A stretch of 64,000 nt of DNA from Acidimicrobiaceae bacterium (GCA_027306605.1 DAHUZK010000040.1:1-64000); one strand, 5' to 3'; positions 32,172-41,507 are shown, counted from the stretch's first letter. Program-made: numbers and translations. The notes: a model not told the origin generated them from the sequence alone.

Positions 32172-32411
32172 ATGGCTACCGGTCATCGACTCATCCAGGT
32201 CGCATCCCACGTCACGAGCTTCGTGGGGCGTGTTGGTGTCGTCGGGCTGTGTTCGTGCGGCTGGCTCGGGGGTGAAGAGGACGACGACACCCGGCGGGCC
32301 GTCCTGAAGCTCAACGACTCCTGGGAGCAGCACGCCCGGACCGAGGTGACGACCGAGAACCTGCCTGAGCTGGCTGGTGACATGCGAGTGGCAGACCCGC
32401 CCCGGGCCTGA
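32172..32411 (+). CDS. Small hypothetical protein (79 aa) after dnaE2
   Basis: Not recognised. A short amphipathic/hydrophobic N-terminal part (RLIQVASHVTSFVGRVGVVGLCSCGW) with a CSC pair is followed by an acidic segment (GGEEDDDTRR) and a helical tail. The ATG has GGAGG eight bases ahead, which favours a real gene, and the stretch upstream has an AT-rich TTTATGGCGAATC element shared with the region before the leader peptide at 18.6 kb. Codon use is less clearly G/C3-biased than in its neighbours, so confidence is limited. Confidence 0.45.
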   Translation: MATGHRLIQVASHVTSFVGRVGVVGLCSCGWLGGEEDDDTRRAVLKLNDSWEQHARTEVTTENLPELAGDMRVADPPRA

Positions 32412-32480
32412 CAGACTGGCCGGCGGCACGCCGGAATTCCGCCAATCTCACGTCCAGGCGTGCCACACCGCAACCGCGAG

Positions 32481-32514
32481 GCGACCCCGGTCCGCTCTAT
32501 CGGGCCGGGGTCGC
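32481..32514 (+). terminator. GC-rich terminator hairpin downstream of the SOS cassette
   Basis: A 10-bp perfect stem (GCGACCCCGG with CCGGGGTCGC) around a 14-nt loop, followed by TTCGTCTCTCTC. It lies 70 bp past the small gene after dnaE2 and is the likely end of the mutasome transcript. The tail is pyrimidine-rich rather than a pure T-run, as usual in actinomycetes. Confidence 0.6.
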
Positions 32515-32544
32515 TTCGTCTCTCTCGGCACATCCGGGCCTCCA

Positions 32545-32582
32545 GTTGACCCGTCGTTGTCGACCGGTTGACCGTTCGTTGT
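32545..32582. repeat. 16-bp imperfect direct repeat, 22-bp period
   Basis: GTTGACCCGTCGTTGT (32545-32560) and GTTGACCGTTCGTTGT (32567-32582) agree at 14 of 16 positions. The 22-bp spacing is about two helical turns. Both copies contain TTGAC, a -35-like core. It may be a paired binding site or a duplicated promoter element for the gene at 32859. Confidence 0.55.
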
Positions 32583-32659
32583 TTCGGGGCAGCCCCCGGG
32601 GGTACAGAGATGTCGGGTTCGACCTCCGAGATTCCCCGGAGACCGGACCCGTTTGGCGA

Positions 32660-32696
32660 CGGCCCCCGGGTCATCACTTGGCGCACCCGGGGGCCG
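32660..32696. terminator. Strong 12-bp stem hairpin
   Basis: CGGCCCCCGGGT (32660-32671) pairs perfectly with ACCCGGGGGCCG (32685-32696) around a 13-nt loop. Like the hairpin at 32481, its stem is followed by C/T TTCG. It sits mid-way between two plus-strand genes and could be a second terminator, or a 5' UTR structure for the downstream membrane-protein gene. Confidence 0.5.
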
Positions 32697-32858
32697 CTTC
32701 GCACCGACGCCCGTCGCCTCTCGACGCAGCGGCCCTGGTGGCGGCGACGACAGCGGTGCCGTCGTTTTCCTCGTCCCGACACGGGTATTGAACGGTCCGA
32801 CGTGATGCGGCCGGTGGGTATCCCCGGTTGCCCGGACAGCACTCTCAGGAGGTGCCTC

Positions 32859-33425
32859 ATGTTCTCGTCACGGCGTGTTGCGGCAAGAGACGGATCGCGC
32901 ACCCGGGTCTCCGAGCGTGCTCCGTGGAGCCCGGCACAACTCGTGGTCGCCATCGTCGGCCTCGTCTTCGTCGTGCTCGGAGGAGTGGCGCTGGCACGTG
33001 CCGGCCTCCACTTCAACGACGTGCCCCTGACCCGGACGCAGGTCGCCGGGTTGTGGTTCACCGACGTGTCGGCGCTCGTCACCTTGGTCGGTGGCGTCGT
33101 GATGCTGGTGGGAGCCATCGATCCGGACAGCGCCAAGGCCACCATGTGGCTCTTCGGCGTCGTTCTGATCGCCTTCGGCCTGATCGTCGCCATCAGTCCG
33201 CAGCCCTTCACCAACATGTGGGGCTTCAACGCTGCGAACGGCGTCTTCTACGTGGTGGCCGGAGCCGTCCTCGTCCTCGCTGGCGCCGTTTCACCGGTCT
33301 TCTACTCCCGACGGTCGGTTGTGTCGCGGCGCCGCGTGGTCGACGACGAGCCGGGATCCGTCGCAGAAGCGGCGCGGCCGGGGCGCGTCGCCGGAGACGA
33401 CGAGCGTGACCGGGCCCTGCGGTGA
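32859..33425 (+). CDS. DUF4383-like four-TM membrane protein
   Basis: A 188-residue protein. After about 25 hydrophilic, basic residues come four hydrophobic segments (about residues 27-45, 68-86, 94-112, 124-144), with a WSPAQLVVAIVGLVFVVLGGVALAR first helix and an NMWGFNAANGVFYVVAGAVLV fourth, typical of DUF4383 proteins. The 40-residue cytoplasmic tail is charged (DDEPGSVAEAARPGR). The start is the ATG at 32859 with CAGGAGGTG ahead; the longer in-frame extension lacks membrane-protein character. No function is known for the family. Confidence 0.72.
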   Translation: MFSSRRVAARDGSRTRVSERAPWSPAQLVVAIVGLVFVVLGGVALARAGLHFNDVPLTRTQVAGLWFTDVSALVTLVGGVVMLVGAIDPDSAKATMWLFGVVLIAFGLIVAISPQPFTNMWGFNAANGVFYVVAGAVLVLAGAVSPVFYSRRSVVSRRRVVDDEPGSVAEAARPGRVAGDDERDRALR

Positions 33426-33784
33426 GGCACGGCGAGCGGCCGTGGGTTGAGGAAGGGTGGAGCGTCGCCGGCGTCACCGATGTACTCGCCGGCGTCACCG
33501 ATGTCACCGGCCGCGACACCGGTGGTGGTAACCGGTGCCGCGGCGGCCGGTGCGGCCGCCTTGCGCGCGGCGGTGGAGGATCGCGACGTCCGGAGACGCC
33601 GACCGTGCGCAACGACCGGCCCATGCGGGCACGCCGTCTTGTCGCCCTCTCGGGCCCGTGACTTGAGCGGCAAGGGTGACCGGTTGAGGGAGAATTGCGT
33701 CGTTGACGCCGTGTTGGCACGTCCGTCCCGTCCGGGCGCGCCGGGCTCAGGTCGCGCCGGGTTCGGGCTCAGGTCGCGCCGGTC
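33426..33784. other. 359-bp convergent intergenic region with direct repeats and a large inverted repeat
   Basis: No credible gene. It holds (1) a 20-bp-period duplication TCGCCGGCGTCACCGATGT near 33469 and 33489; (2) a large inverted repeat, CACCGGCCGC (33505-33514) with GCGGCCGGTG (33543-33552), enclosing a further ACCGG/CCGGT dyad, a possible bidirectional terminator between convergent genes; and (3) a duplication of GGCTCAGGTCGCGCCGG around 33748-33783, running up to the stop codon of the DapB-like gene. Confidence 0.6.
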
Positions 33785-34849
33785 TCAGGTGACGACGAGC
33801 CCGCGACCGGTGATCAACGGAAGGTCCAGCGCGGTGACGAGACCGGGGGGCGCCTGCACCACGGCGGGCACGGCATTGACCAGCCGCATCGCTGTCGCCT
33901 TGAGGCCGGCCGTGTTGTGGTCGCCGTCGCTGCCCATCAGCTGCATGTCGACGGTGTAGTTGGGCTCGCCACGCAGCTCGACGCGATAGCAGCCCTGGCC
34001 CGCCGGTTGCGGCCAGCCGGCGCCGAGGTCGTCGCGAAGCCGGGTGACGTGTTCGAGCACGATCACGGGCCGGTCGCCGACCATGCCGCGGACCTCGAAG
34101 TGGAGCGCGGCCACGGTGCCTTTCCCGATGGTCCCGGCCGCGATCTCGAAGTCCTCGGGCGCGGCCTCGCGCTCGTACCACTCGGTGATGCCGCTGAGCG
34201 TGACCCCCAGTCCCGCCGCGAGCTGTCGCACCACGCTGCCCCAGGCCATTGTGAGCACGCCCGGAGTGAGCAGCATGGGGACGTCGTCCGGGTCGCGTCC
34301 GAACCCCATGATGTCGAAGAGCACCATGGGCTGGTTGTAGGTGTCGTAGTTGAGGACCTCGGAGCACCGCACCTCCTCGATGCGTTCGCAGACGCCCGAG
34401 AGCACCAGGGGCAGGGCGTCGTTGGCGAAGCCCGGGTCGACGCCGTTGACGAAGAGCGAGACGCTTGCCTTCCGGGCGGCCTCGATCACCGGCGCGGCCA
34501 AGGGGTCGTCGGGCGCGGGGTACTGGAGCATGACGGGGCTCGAGGAGACCACGTTGATCCCCGCAGCGAGGAAGCGCTCCAGGTCGGCCAGCGCCTCGAC
34601 GATGCGATCGTCGGCCATGGCGGTGTGGACGATGCAGTCCGGCGCCAGCGCCAGGAGAGCGTCGACGTCGCCCGATGCCTCCACACCGAGGCTGTGACCC
34701 AGACCGGCCAGTTCGCCGGCATCGCGGCCGAGCTTGTCGGGGTTGGAGACGAAGAGGCCGACCAGATCGAGGTCGGGATGAACGTCGATCCCGGCGAGGG
34801 TGTGCCGGCCGACGTTGCCGGTGCTCCACTGGACGACTCGGTACGGCAT
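33785..34849 (-). CDS. DapB-like NAD(P)H-dependent dehydrogenase (paralogue of the gene at 21.5 kb)
   Basis: A 354-residue protein starting MPYRVVQWSTGNVGRHTLAGIDVHPDLDLVGLFV, colinear with the 21.5-kb protein. Shared features include the ALAPDCIVHT strand, PVMLQYPAP, VDPGFANDALPLVL and a C-terminal NAVPAVVQAPPGLVTALDLPLITGRG that mirrors NAVPYVCQAEPGLRTYLDMPLVAGR in the other copy. Annotated in relatives as amine dehydrogenase/dihydrodipicolinate reductase-like; the reaction is not established. Good GGAGG ribosome site. It is the last gene of the long minus-strand run that begins with cydD, 20 bp after the SDR. Confidence 0.85.
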   Translation of the reverse strand: MPYRVVQWSTGNVGRHTLAGIDVHPDLDLVGLFVSNPDKLGRDAGELAGLGHSLGVEASGDVDALLALAPDCIVHTAMADDRIVEALADLERFLAAGINVVSSSPVMLQYPAPDDPLAAPVIEAARKASVSLFVNGVDPGFANDALPLVLSGVCERIEEVRCSEVLNYDTYNQPMVLFDIMGFGRDPDDVPMLLTPGVLTMAWGSVVRQLAAGLGVTLSGITEWYEREAAPEDFEIAAGTIGKGTVAALHFEVRGMVGDRPVIVLEHVTRLRDDLGAGWPQPAGQGCYRVELRGEPNYTVDMQLMGSDGDHNTAGLKATAMRLVNAVPAVVQAPPGLVTALDLPLITGRGLVVT

Positions 34850-34869
34850 GGTGGATCGCCTCCTGGCGC

Positions 34870-35664
34870 TTACAGGTCGGGAATGGGCATCTCGAGGTTG
34901 GGCGACTGGAGGCCGCCGTCCACCTCGATGATCTTGCCGGTCACGTAGGAGCCCGCGGGGGAGACCAGGTACAGGATCGCCGATGCGATGTCGTCGACGT
35001 GACCGAGACGCCTGAGCGGAGTCGCGTCCTCCATGGCCGTGCGCAACTCGTCGCTCGACATCACGATGTCGAGGGCGGACGTCGCCGTCGAGCCCACCCC
35101 GATGGCGTTGACGCGGATGCGCGGTGCCAGGTCCCGCGAAGCGAGCCGCGTGTACTGCTCGAGCGCTCCCTTCACGGTGCCGTAGGCCAGGTATCCCCGC
35201 CCGGCGACGTGACCCATGACCGACGAGATGCTGACGATCGCACCGCCGGGGCTCTCTCCCGTGAGCATGTGCGGAACGGCGGCCCGTACCAGTGCATGGC
35301 CTGCCGAGACGTTGAAGCGAAATGCCTCTTCTAAAAATCGCGGCGAGGTGTCGAGGAGGGGCCGCGGCATGGTCCCGCCCATGTTGTTGACCACGATGTC
35401 GAGACGCCCGAACTCGTGCACGGCTGTCTCGGCCAGCGACGCCATCAGGTCGAAGTCGGTCAGGTCGCCCGGGACCACGACGGCGCGTCGTCCCGCCGCC
35501 TCGACCTGCTCGGCCACGGCCCGGAGCTGCTCTTCGGTGCGTGCCGCCAGCACGACGTCGGCACCGGCCTGGGCGAGGGCGGTCGCGGTGGCCGCGCCGA
35601 TACCGCGGCCGCTGGCGGTGACGACGGCCACCTGGTCGGTGACGAGGAATCGGTCGAGGATCAT
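34870..35664 (-). CDS. SDR family oxidoreductase (paralogue of the SDR at 20.7 kb)
   Basis: A 264-residue short-chain dehydrogenase: [11 protein letters not shown] cofactor loop, VNNMGGTMP (in place of NNAG), SISSVMGH with Ser, and [11 protein letters not shown] with Tyr/Lys, ending in a [10 protein letters not shown] strand. The first residues MILDRF and the VLAART.E.L..VAE pattern match the SDR at 20.7 kb closely. The ATG overlaps the stop of the NDH-2 gene (ATGA), so it is translated from the respiratory transcript. Substrate unknown. Confidence 0.9.
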   Translation of the reverse strand: MILDRFLVTDQVAVVTASGRGIGAATATALAQAGADVVLAARTEEQLRAVAEQVEAAGRRAVVVPGDLTDFDLMASLAETAVHEFGRLDIVVNNMGGTMPRPLLDTSPRFLEEAFRFNVSAGHALVRAAVPHMLTGESPGGAIVSISSVMGHVAGRGYLAYGTVKGALEQYTRLASRDLAPRIRVNAIGVGSTATSALDIVMSSDELRTAMEDATPLRRLGHVDDIASAILYLVSPAGSYVTGKIIEVDGGLQSPNLEMPIPDL

Positions 35665-37037
35665 CCGGCGAATGTAGCGGGCCCCTCCGCCTGTGCGGGG
35701 AAGGGGTGGGGCATGATCCTCTTCTTCACGTCGTCGGGAAGGCTGAGGTCACCGCCGGTGTGTCCGACGCTGAACACCCGTTCGGGTCGGGCGTGCCCGA
35801 CCATGGCACGGAACCAGCGCACCATCGTGCTGGCCCGGTTCCCGAACCCGTTGAGGAACCCGATGTGGACGAAGAACCACACCGCCCAGCCGGCCAAACC
35901 GCTCAGCCGGACGCCCCGGAAGCTCACGATGGACTTGAAGCGCCCGATGGCCGCGGCGCTGCCCAGGTCGCGGTACGTGAAAGGCAGGCTGTCCCGGCCT
36001 TTGAGACGGCGCTTGATGGTGTTGGCGGCGTGGAGGCCACCTTGCATGGCCACCTCGCACACCCCGGGAAGCTCCTGGACCGATGCCATGTCGCCCACGG
36101 CGAAGACCTCCGGGTGCCCGGGCAGGCTCAGGTCCGCGAGGACCTCGATGCGCCCCGCCCGGTCGGTCGAGGCGCCGCTGCTCTCGGCCAGCATCCCGGC
36201 CAAGGGCGACGCCTGGACGCCGGCGGCCCAGATCGTCGTCGCCGCCCGCACGCGGCTCTTGTCACCTTGGGCGTTCTCGGTGTCGACCCCGTCGGGATCC
36301 ACCCCCACCACGCGGCGGCCCATCTGCAGCTCGACCCCCATCTTCTCGAGCTCGCGGCGGGCACGGCCGGCCAGCCTGTCGCCGAAGTTGGTCAGTGGTT
36401 CCTCGCCCCCGTCGACCAGGATCACGCGGACGGTCGCAGGATCGATGCGGCGGAAGTCACGGTTCAGGCTGCGGGCCGCCAGCTCGCGGATCTGTCCCGC
36501 CAGCTCGACGCCCGTGGCCCCGGCGCCGACGACGACGAAGGTCATCCAGAAGCGGGTGAGGGCGTCGTCACTCAGGCTTTCGGCGATCTCGAGTGCACCG
36601 TAGACGCGGCGGCGCAGCTCCATCGCATCGTCGATCGTCTTCATGCCCGGTGCGATCAACGCGAACTCGTCGTGACCGAAGTACGACTGTCCGGCACCGG
36701 CGGCGACGATGAGGCTGTCGTAGGGGAACTCGATCTCGCGCCCTGGCGCTGCCGTCGTGCGCACGATGCGGCGCCCGAGGTCGAAGCCGTGGACCTCCGA
36801 GAGGACGACCCGCACGTTGGATCGCTTTCGCAACATGTGCCTCAAGACGGGCGAGATCTGGCCTGGCGAGAGGATCCCGGTCGCCACCTGGTAGAGCAGG
36901 GGCTGGAAGAGGTGGTGGTTCCGCCGGTCGATGAGGGTGATCTCGAACTCCTTCGAGCGGGCCAGCAACCGGGTGGCGGGCAGGCCGCCGAACCCGCCGC
37001 CGACCACCACGACCCGGTGCGGTGTCGCTGCGCGCAC
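35661..37037 (-). CDS. ndh: Type II NADH:quinone oxidoreductase (NDH-2)
   Basis: A 458-residue flavoprotein. The FAD-binding [18 protein letters not shown] near the N terminus, the second dinucleotide fold [28 protein letters not shown] for FAD and the quinone-side [15 protein letters not shown] are all typical. The C terminus ([23 protein letters not shown]) is the membrane-anchoring region. It oxidises NADH and reduces menaquinone without proton pumping. GTG at 37037 is preceded by AAAGGAGG at good spacing. It lies between the GH15 gene and the SDR, 25 bp downstream of the former, in the transcript that also encodes cytochrome bd. Confidence 0.9.
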   Translation of the reverse strand: MRAATPHRVVVVGGGFGGLPATRLLARSKEFEITLIDRRNHHLFQPLLYQVATGILSPGQISPVLRHMLRKRSNVRVVLSEVHGFDLGRRIVRTTAAPGREIEFPYDSLIVAAGAGQSYFGHDEFALIAPGMKTIDDAMELRRRVYGALEIAESLSDDALTRFWMTFVVVGAGATGVELAGQIRELAARSLNRDFRRIDPATVRVILVDGGEEPLTNFGDRLAGRARRELEKMGVELQMGRRVVGVDPDGVDTENAQGDKSRVRAATTIWAAGVQASPLAGMLAESSGASTDRAGRIEVLADLSLPGHPEVFAVGDMASVQELPGVCEVAMQGGLHAANTIKRRLKGRDSLPFTYRDLGSAAAIGRFKSIVSFRGVRLSGLAGWAVWFFVHIGFLNGFGNRASTMVRWFRAMVGHARPERVFSVGHTGGDLSLPDDVKKRIMPHPFPAQAEGPATFAG

Positions 37038-37062
37038 GCGGCCTCCTTTCACCCCCGATCGC

Positions 37063-38949
37063 TCACAGCACCGGGGCGTTCGCTCCTTCGGCCTCGATCA
37101 GCCGGCCCACCGCATCGATCAGCGCCAAGTGCGTGAAGGCCTGGGGGAAGTTGCCGAGGTGCTCGCCGGTGCGGGCGTCGATCTCCTCGGCGTAGAGCTG
37201 GAGGGGTCCGGCGAAGGCGAGGAGCTTCTTGCACAGGGCTCGGGCGCGCTCCTCCTCGCCGATCATGGCGAGGGCGGTGACCAGCCAGAAGGAGCAGATG
37301 GTGAACGTGCCCTCCTTGCCTTCGAACCCGGTGTCGGTCGTGTCGACCTTGTAGCGCAGCACGAGCCCGTCCTCGGTCAGCTCGTCGGCGATCGCCAGCA
37401 CCGTCGCGCGCACCCGGTCGTCGTCGGGGGGGAGGAAGCCGAGGATGGGTATGAGGAGCAAGGAGGCGTCGAGCTCCTCGTTGCCGTACTGCTGGCGGAA
37501 CCGCCCGTTCCCGTCGACCCCCTTGTCGAGGATCTCCGCCTTCAGCTCGTCGGCTGCCTGGCGCCACCGTTGGGCATGGTCGGTGTCGTGGCGCAGGCGG
37601 GCCAGGTCGGCGCCACGGTCCATGGCGACCCAGCACAGGACCTTCGATGCCGTGAAGTGCTGCGGGTCGCCCCGGATCTCCCAGATGCCCTGGTCGGGGT
37701 CGCCCGCGTGTGTGATGGCGGCGTCGACGAGCGAGGCCAGACCATCCCAGATCGGCTTCACGATCTGGGCCGCACCCTGGCGCAGGTGGATGTCCACCGC
37801 GTCGAGCAACATCCCCCACACGTCGTTCTGATGCTGGTTCCAGGCACCGTTGCCCACGCGGACCGGCCGCGAGTCGCGCCAGCCGGTCAGGTGGTCGAGG
37901 GTGCGCTCGGTGAGGTCCTTGCGGCCGTCGATCCCGTACATGATCTGCAGCTCGAAGTGGCCGGCGTCGCCGGCCAGCGCCTCGAGGATGAACGCGAAGT
38001 ACTCGATGGCCTCCCAGTCGAAACCGAGCCGGTAGAGCGAACGGAGCATGAAGGACGAGTCACGGATCCAGGTGTAGCGGTAGTCCCAATTGCGCTCACC
38101 GCCCGGCGTCTCGGGCAGCGACGTCGTCGCCGCCGCCATGACCGCACCGGTCGGCGCGTAGCTCAATCCCTTCAGCGTGAGCGCGCTCCGCTCCATGTAG
38201 CTGCGCCAGGGATGGTCCGGAAAGGTCCCGTTGGCCAGCCACGAGCGCCAGTAGGACACGGTGTCCTCCAGCTGCGACTGCGCCTGCTCGAGCGAGGTCG
38301 GCTGGTGTCCCGACCACGAGAGCGCGGCGAACGCGGTCTCGCCCTTCTCGAGCGTCGACCGCCCGTAACAGCGCGCCCCGACGGCTCCGAGCCCGATCGT
38401 CGATGTCAGGGTCAGTGTCGGCTCCCCCGCCGCGGGCGGGTGAATGGTCATGCACTCGTAGCCCTCGCCGTCGTAGGACCACGGACCCGTCTGCTGCCCG
38501 TAGTCGAACACCGGTACCGCGTTGACGACGACTTCGACGCGTCCCTCGATGCACGTCGCCAGTCGGAGAAGGGTGCCGGTCGCCGCGGTGTCACCGGGTG
38601 CCCGGCGGTAGTCCGAGCGCCGGACCCCGTCGGTCACCGGTTCGACGACGAGGAGGTCCTGGACGATGAGCCATCCCGTGGGGGTGTGCCATGTCGTCTC
38701 GAGGACCATCGTCCCGGGCACGTAGCGCCGGTGGTGCGGGACCAGGGTGCCCGTGGGCCCGAAGCGGAACACGCCGGCGGCACGATCGAGCAGTGCGCCG
38801 AACACGCTCGGGGAGTCGGGCCGCGGAAGGCAAAGCCACTCCACGGACCCGTCCGGGGCCACCAGGCAGTTGTTCTCGCAGTCCGAGATGAACCCGTAGT
38901 CCGCGATCGGAGGGTACGTCTCGGCCGCTGCGTCCTCGTCCTCGATCAC
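37063..38949 (-). CDS. GH15 family glycosidase (glucoamylase/trehalase-like)
   Basis: A 628-residue GH15 protein without signal peptide. The N-terminal beta-sandwich (YPPIADYGFISDCENNCLVAPDGSVEWLCLPRPDSPSVFGALLDR) is followed by the alpha-toroid. The general acid is the Glu of DQGIWEIRG and the base the second Glu of YAEEIDARTGEHLGNFPQAFTH. WDYRYTWIRDSSF is the substrate pocket. Cytoplasmic bacterial members include trehalases, glucoamylases and isomaltosidases, so trehalose or alpha-glucan breakdown is likely. The GTG at 38949 gives a family-like N terminus; the frame extends further upstream into cydB on the other reading phase, which I reject. It begins 11 bp after the cydB stop. Confidence 0.88.
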   Translation of the reverse strand: MIEDEDAAAETYPPIADYGFISDCENNCLVAPDGSVEWLCLPRPDSPSVFGALLDRAAGVFRFGPTGTLVPHHRRYVPGTMVLETTWHTPTGWLIVQDLLVVEPVTDGVRRSDYRRAPGDTAATGTLLRLATCIEGRVEVVVNAVPVFDYGQQTGPWSYDGEGYECMTIHPPAAGEPTLTLTSTIGLGAVGARCYGRSTLEKGETAFAALSWSGHQPTSLEQAQSQLEDTVSYWRSWLANGTFPDHPWRSYMERSALTLKGLSYAPTGAVMAAATTSLPETPGGERNWDYRYTWIRDSSFMLRSLYRLGFDWEAIEYFAFILEALAGDAGHFELQIMYGIDGRKDLTERTLDHLTGWRDSRPVRVGNGAWNQHQNDVWGMLLDAVDIHLRQGAAQIVKPIWDGLASLVDAAITHAGDPDQGIWEIRGDPQHFTASKVLCWVAMDRGADLARLRHDTDHAQRWRQAADELKAEILDKGVDGNGRFRQQYGNEELDASLLLIPILGFLPPDDDRVRATVLAIADELTEDGLVLRYKVDTTDTGFEGKEGTFTICSFWLVTALAMIGEEERARALCKKLLAFAGPLQLYAEEIDARTGEHLGNFPQAFTHLALIDAVGRLIEAEGANAPVL

Positions 38950-38960
38950 CGGCCGTGATG

Positions 38961-40058
38961 CTAACGGTGACCGTCGGTGGCCGGCTCGGGTGGTGGTCCC
39001 GACGCTCCGGCGGCGGCCGGGGAGGTCGACCCCGAGGGTGTGGAGCCGGCGTCCGGCGGCTCGCCGCCGACGCGGGGGACCGACAAGCGCTTGCGGAAGA
39101 CGTGGTACCCCCAGGCCTGGTAGACGAGCACCACGGGGAAGAAGACGACGGCCACGACGGTCATCACCTTCAACGTGTAGGAGGGGCTCGCCGTGTTGCC
39201 CACCGTCAGGTTGTAGGCGGAGTTCGTCGACGAGATCATCACCCGCGGGTACAGCTCTTGGAAGATGGACCCCACCGTGCCGGCGATCCCGATGGCGGCG
39301 GCCACGAAGGCCCACCCCTCGGCCCCGGCCCACGCCAGCCAGGCGGCAGCGATCACCGCCATGAAGGCCAGCGCTTCGATCGGCTTGGGGACGAACCCGG
39401 TGCTCAGACCCACGTGCAGCCAGGTCATGAACCCGAAGGTGACCACGATGGCGACGACCCCGATCCCGACGGTGGCTCGTTGAATCCGCGCGTGCAGCTC
39501 GCCGGTGGTCTTGAGCGTCAGGTAGGTCCCGCCCATGAGGAGGCAGAGCGCCACCATCGTGACCCCCGACCAGAGCCCGAAGGGGGTGAGCAGGTCGAAG
39601 AAATTCCCGGTGTACTCGTGTTGGGCGTTGATGGGCAGTCCGTGGAGCAGGTCACCGAGAGCCACGCCGACCAGCAGCGGTATCAACGCGCTGCCGATCG
39701 TCAGACCCCACTTCCAGGCCGACCGCCACCGCTCGTCCGCCGACTTGCGGGTGAACTCGAACGCCATGCCTCGGACGATGAGCGCGAGGAGCAGGACCAC
39801 CAGAGCCAGGTAGAGGCTCGAGAACATGGTGGCGTACCAACTCGGGAACGAGGCGAAGATGACCGCTCCCGCCACGATGAGCCACACTTCGTTGCCGTCC
39901 CAGACGGGGCCGATGGCGTTGACCAGGACGCGTCGCTCGTCGTCGGTTCGGCCGAGGAACGAGTGCAGCATTCCCACACCGAGGTCGAAGCCGTCGAGGA
40001 CGAAGAACCCCACCCAGAACAGGACGTCGATGATGAACCAGAGATCTCCGAGTGTCAT
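38961..40058 (-). CDS. cydB: Cytochrome bd ubiquinol oxidase subunit II
   Basis: A 365-residue membrane protein. WFIIDVLFWVGFFVLDGFDLGVGML (TM1), NAIGPVWDGNEVWLIVAGAVIFASFP and the later RGMAFEFR-type motif (RGMAFEFTRKS) are CydB signatures. About eight TM helices are visible. It stabilises the haem-bearing CydA and completes the quinol oxidase, which reduces oxygen with high affinity. The C-terminal 35 residues form a Pro/Gly/Ser tail. ATG with GGAGG site; 9 bp after cydA. Confidence 0.95.
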   Translation of the reverse strand: MTLGDLWFIIDVLFWVGFFVLDGFDLGVGMLHSFLGRTDDERRVLVNAIGPVWDGNEVWLIVAGAVIFASFPSWYATMFSSLYLALVVLLLALIVRGMAFEFTRKSADERWRSAWKWGLTIGSALIPLLVGVALGDLLHGLPINAQHEYTGNFFDLLTPFGLWSGVTMVALCLLMGGTYLTLKTTGELHARIQRATVGIGVVAIVVTFGFMTWLHVGLSTGFVPKPIEALAFMAVIAAAWLAWAGAEGWAFVAAAIGIAGTVGSIFQELYPRVMISSTNSAYNLTVGNTASPSYTLKVMTVVAVVFFPVVLVYQAWGYHVFRKRLSVPRVGGEPPDAGSTPSGSTSPAAAGASGPPPEPATDGHR

Positions 40059-40067
40059 GGCCGCCTC

Positions 40068-41507
40068 CTAGTAGACGAGGGCCGACTCGTCCTCGGACGA
40101 CGAGTCGGCATCGGTGGACGGGGGACCGGCGACTCCCTCGGCGGAGGTCACCTTGGCCAGTGGGTCGGCGCCGAAGTCACGGCGCGAGTAGCGCACCATG
40201 AGCCAACCGTCGGCCACCCCGAGAACGGTGAAGAGCAGGACGAAGATGGCGATGGAGATCCAGATCTCCGTCGCCGACACCGAGGAGGAGACCCCGGCCG
40301 CCGTCTTCATGAGCCCCTGGACGATCCAGGGCTGGCGGCCGTTCTCCGTCAGCATCCAGCCGGCGGTGTTCATCAGGACCGGTGCGATCACCGCCCAGGG
40401 CGCTAATCGCAGGAACCACTTGGCGTGCTCCAGCTTCTTGCGGTACAGCAGCCAGCCCCCCCAGAGGCCGAACAGGAGGATGATGGTGGCGACGTAGGCC
40501 ATGACTCGCATCGACCAGTACTGGAGGAAGACGTTGGGCACGTAGTTGCCGGGGCCGAACTCCTTCTGGTACTGCGCGTTGAGCTGCGTGAGACCCTTGA
40601 CCCCACCGTTGGGCGAGTTCGTGGCCAGGATGGAGAGCAGGCTCGGGACGCTGATGATCTGCGTCGGTGTGTGGTCGTTGGCGCCGCCGCCGATCTGGAA
40701 GAGCGAGAAGGAGCAGTGGCTGGTGCACGTGTTCCACTGCGCCTCGGCCGCCGCGATCTTCATCGGCTGGTAGGTCTCCTCGATGACGCCGAGCTCGCTG
40801 CCGACGAACATGGCGAGGATGATCGAAGGGAGGAGTACCGCCAGTGAGATCACCGCGGTCTTGTGGAACGCCTCCACCGCCTGCTTGCGGTGGATGTGCC
40901 AGGCCGAGACCCCGAGCATGATGAGGCTGGCGGTCACCAGCGCGGCCAGGAGGACGTGTGGAAAGGCCCACAGGAAGACGGGGTTGGTGAAGAGGGCCCA
41001 GATGTTGTCGAGCTGCGGCTGACCGGTCTGGTGGTTCGTGACGTAGCCGACTGGATGCTGCATCCACGAGTTCGCGGCCATGATGAACGCGGCGGACAGG
41101 ATGGTGCCGGCAGCCACCATCCAGATGGTGGCCAGGTGCGCCTTCTTCGAGAGGCGGTTCCACCCGAAGATCCAGATGCCCAGAAACGTCGATTCCAAGA
41201 AGAACGCGACCAACCCCTCCATGGCGAGCGGTCCGCCGAAGACGTTGCCGACCAGACGCGAGTAGGCGGACCAGTTCATGCCGAATTCGAATTCCTGCAC
41301 GAGTCCGGTCACCACGCCGATGGCCACGTTGATGAGGAGCAGCGTGCCGAAGAACCGAGCGAGCTTCCGGTAGGTCTCGTCCTCGTTGCGGTACCACGCC
41401 GTCTGCAGCAGTGCGACGAGGAACGCCAGCCCTATGGTGATCGGAACGAAGAGGAAGTGGTAGATGCTCGTCAGCGCGAACTGCCAGCGGGCGAGGTCGA
41501 GGTTCAC
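40068..41507 (-). CDS. cydA: Cytochrome bd ubiquinol oxidase subunit I
   Basis: A 479-residue subunit. ALTSIYHFLFVPITIGLAFLVA carries the haem b595 His; FPHVLLAALVTAS carries the next haem-axial His; the quinol Q-loop begins at VGSELGVIEETYQPMKIAAAEAQWNT; and GRQPWIVQGLMKT is the invariant C-terminal motif. The Q-loop is of the short (non-E. coli) type. The C terminus is an acidic Ser/Asp tail. The GTG start overlaps the cydC stop (GTGA) with GGGAG ahead. Terminal oxidase for low oxygen or nitrosative/sulfide stress. Confidence 0.96.
   Translation of the reverse strand: MNLDLARWQFALTSIYHFLFVPITIGLAFLVALLQTAWYRNEDETYRKLARFFGTLLLINVAIGVVTGLVQEFEFGMNWSAYSRLVGNVFGGPLAMEGLVAFFLESTFLGIWIFGWNRLSKKAHLATIWMVAAGTILSAAFIMAANSWMQHPVGYVTNHQTGQPQLDNIWALFTNPVFLWAFPHVLLAALVTASLIMLGVSAWHIHRKQAVEAFHKTAVISLAVLLPSIILAMFVGSELGVIEETYQPMKIAAAEAQWNTCTSHCSFSLFQIGGGANDHTPTQIISVPSLLSILATNSPNGGVKGLTQLNAQYQKEFGPGNYVPNVFLQYWSMRVMAYVATIILLFGLWGGWLLYRKKLEHAKWFLRLAPWAVIAPVLMNTAGWMLTENGRQPWIVQGLMKTAAGVSSSVSATEIWISIAIFVLLFTVLGVADGWLMVRYSRRDFGADPLAKVTSAEGVAGPPSTDADSSSEDESALVY

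Larger units (their letters stand above)
32412..32858. other. 447-bp gene-free region with two hairpins, a palindrome and a direct repeat
   Basis: No credible gene. It contains two terminator-like hairpins (32481-32514 and 32660-32696), a 10-bp C5G5 palindrome (32593-32602) and an imperfect 16-bp direct repeat (32545-32582). It separates the SOS cassette from a small membrane-protein gene and probably combines a terminator with the promoter of that gene. Confidence 0.6.

Noticed and set aside
38950-39333. Long N-terminal extension of the GH15 protein
   Set aside because: The upstream part overlaps the whole 3' end of cydB in another phase and encodes basic low-complexity sequence; the GH15 fold starts at the GTG at 38949.
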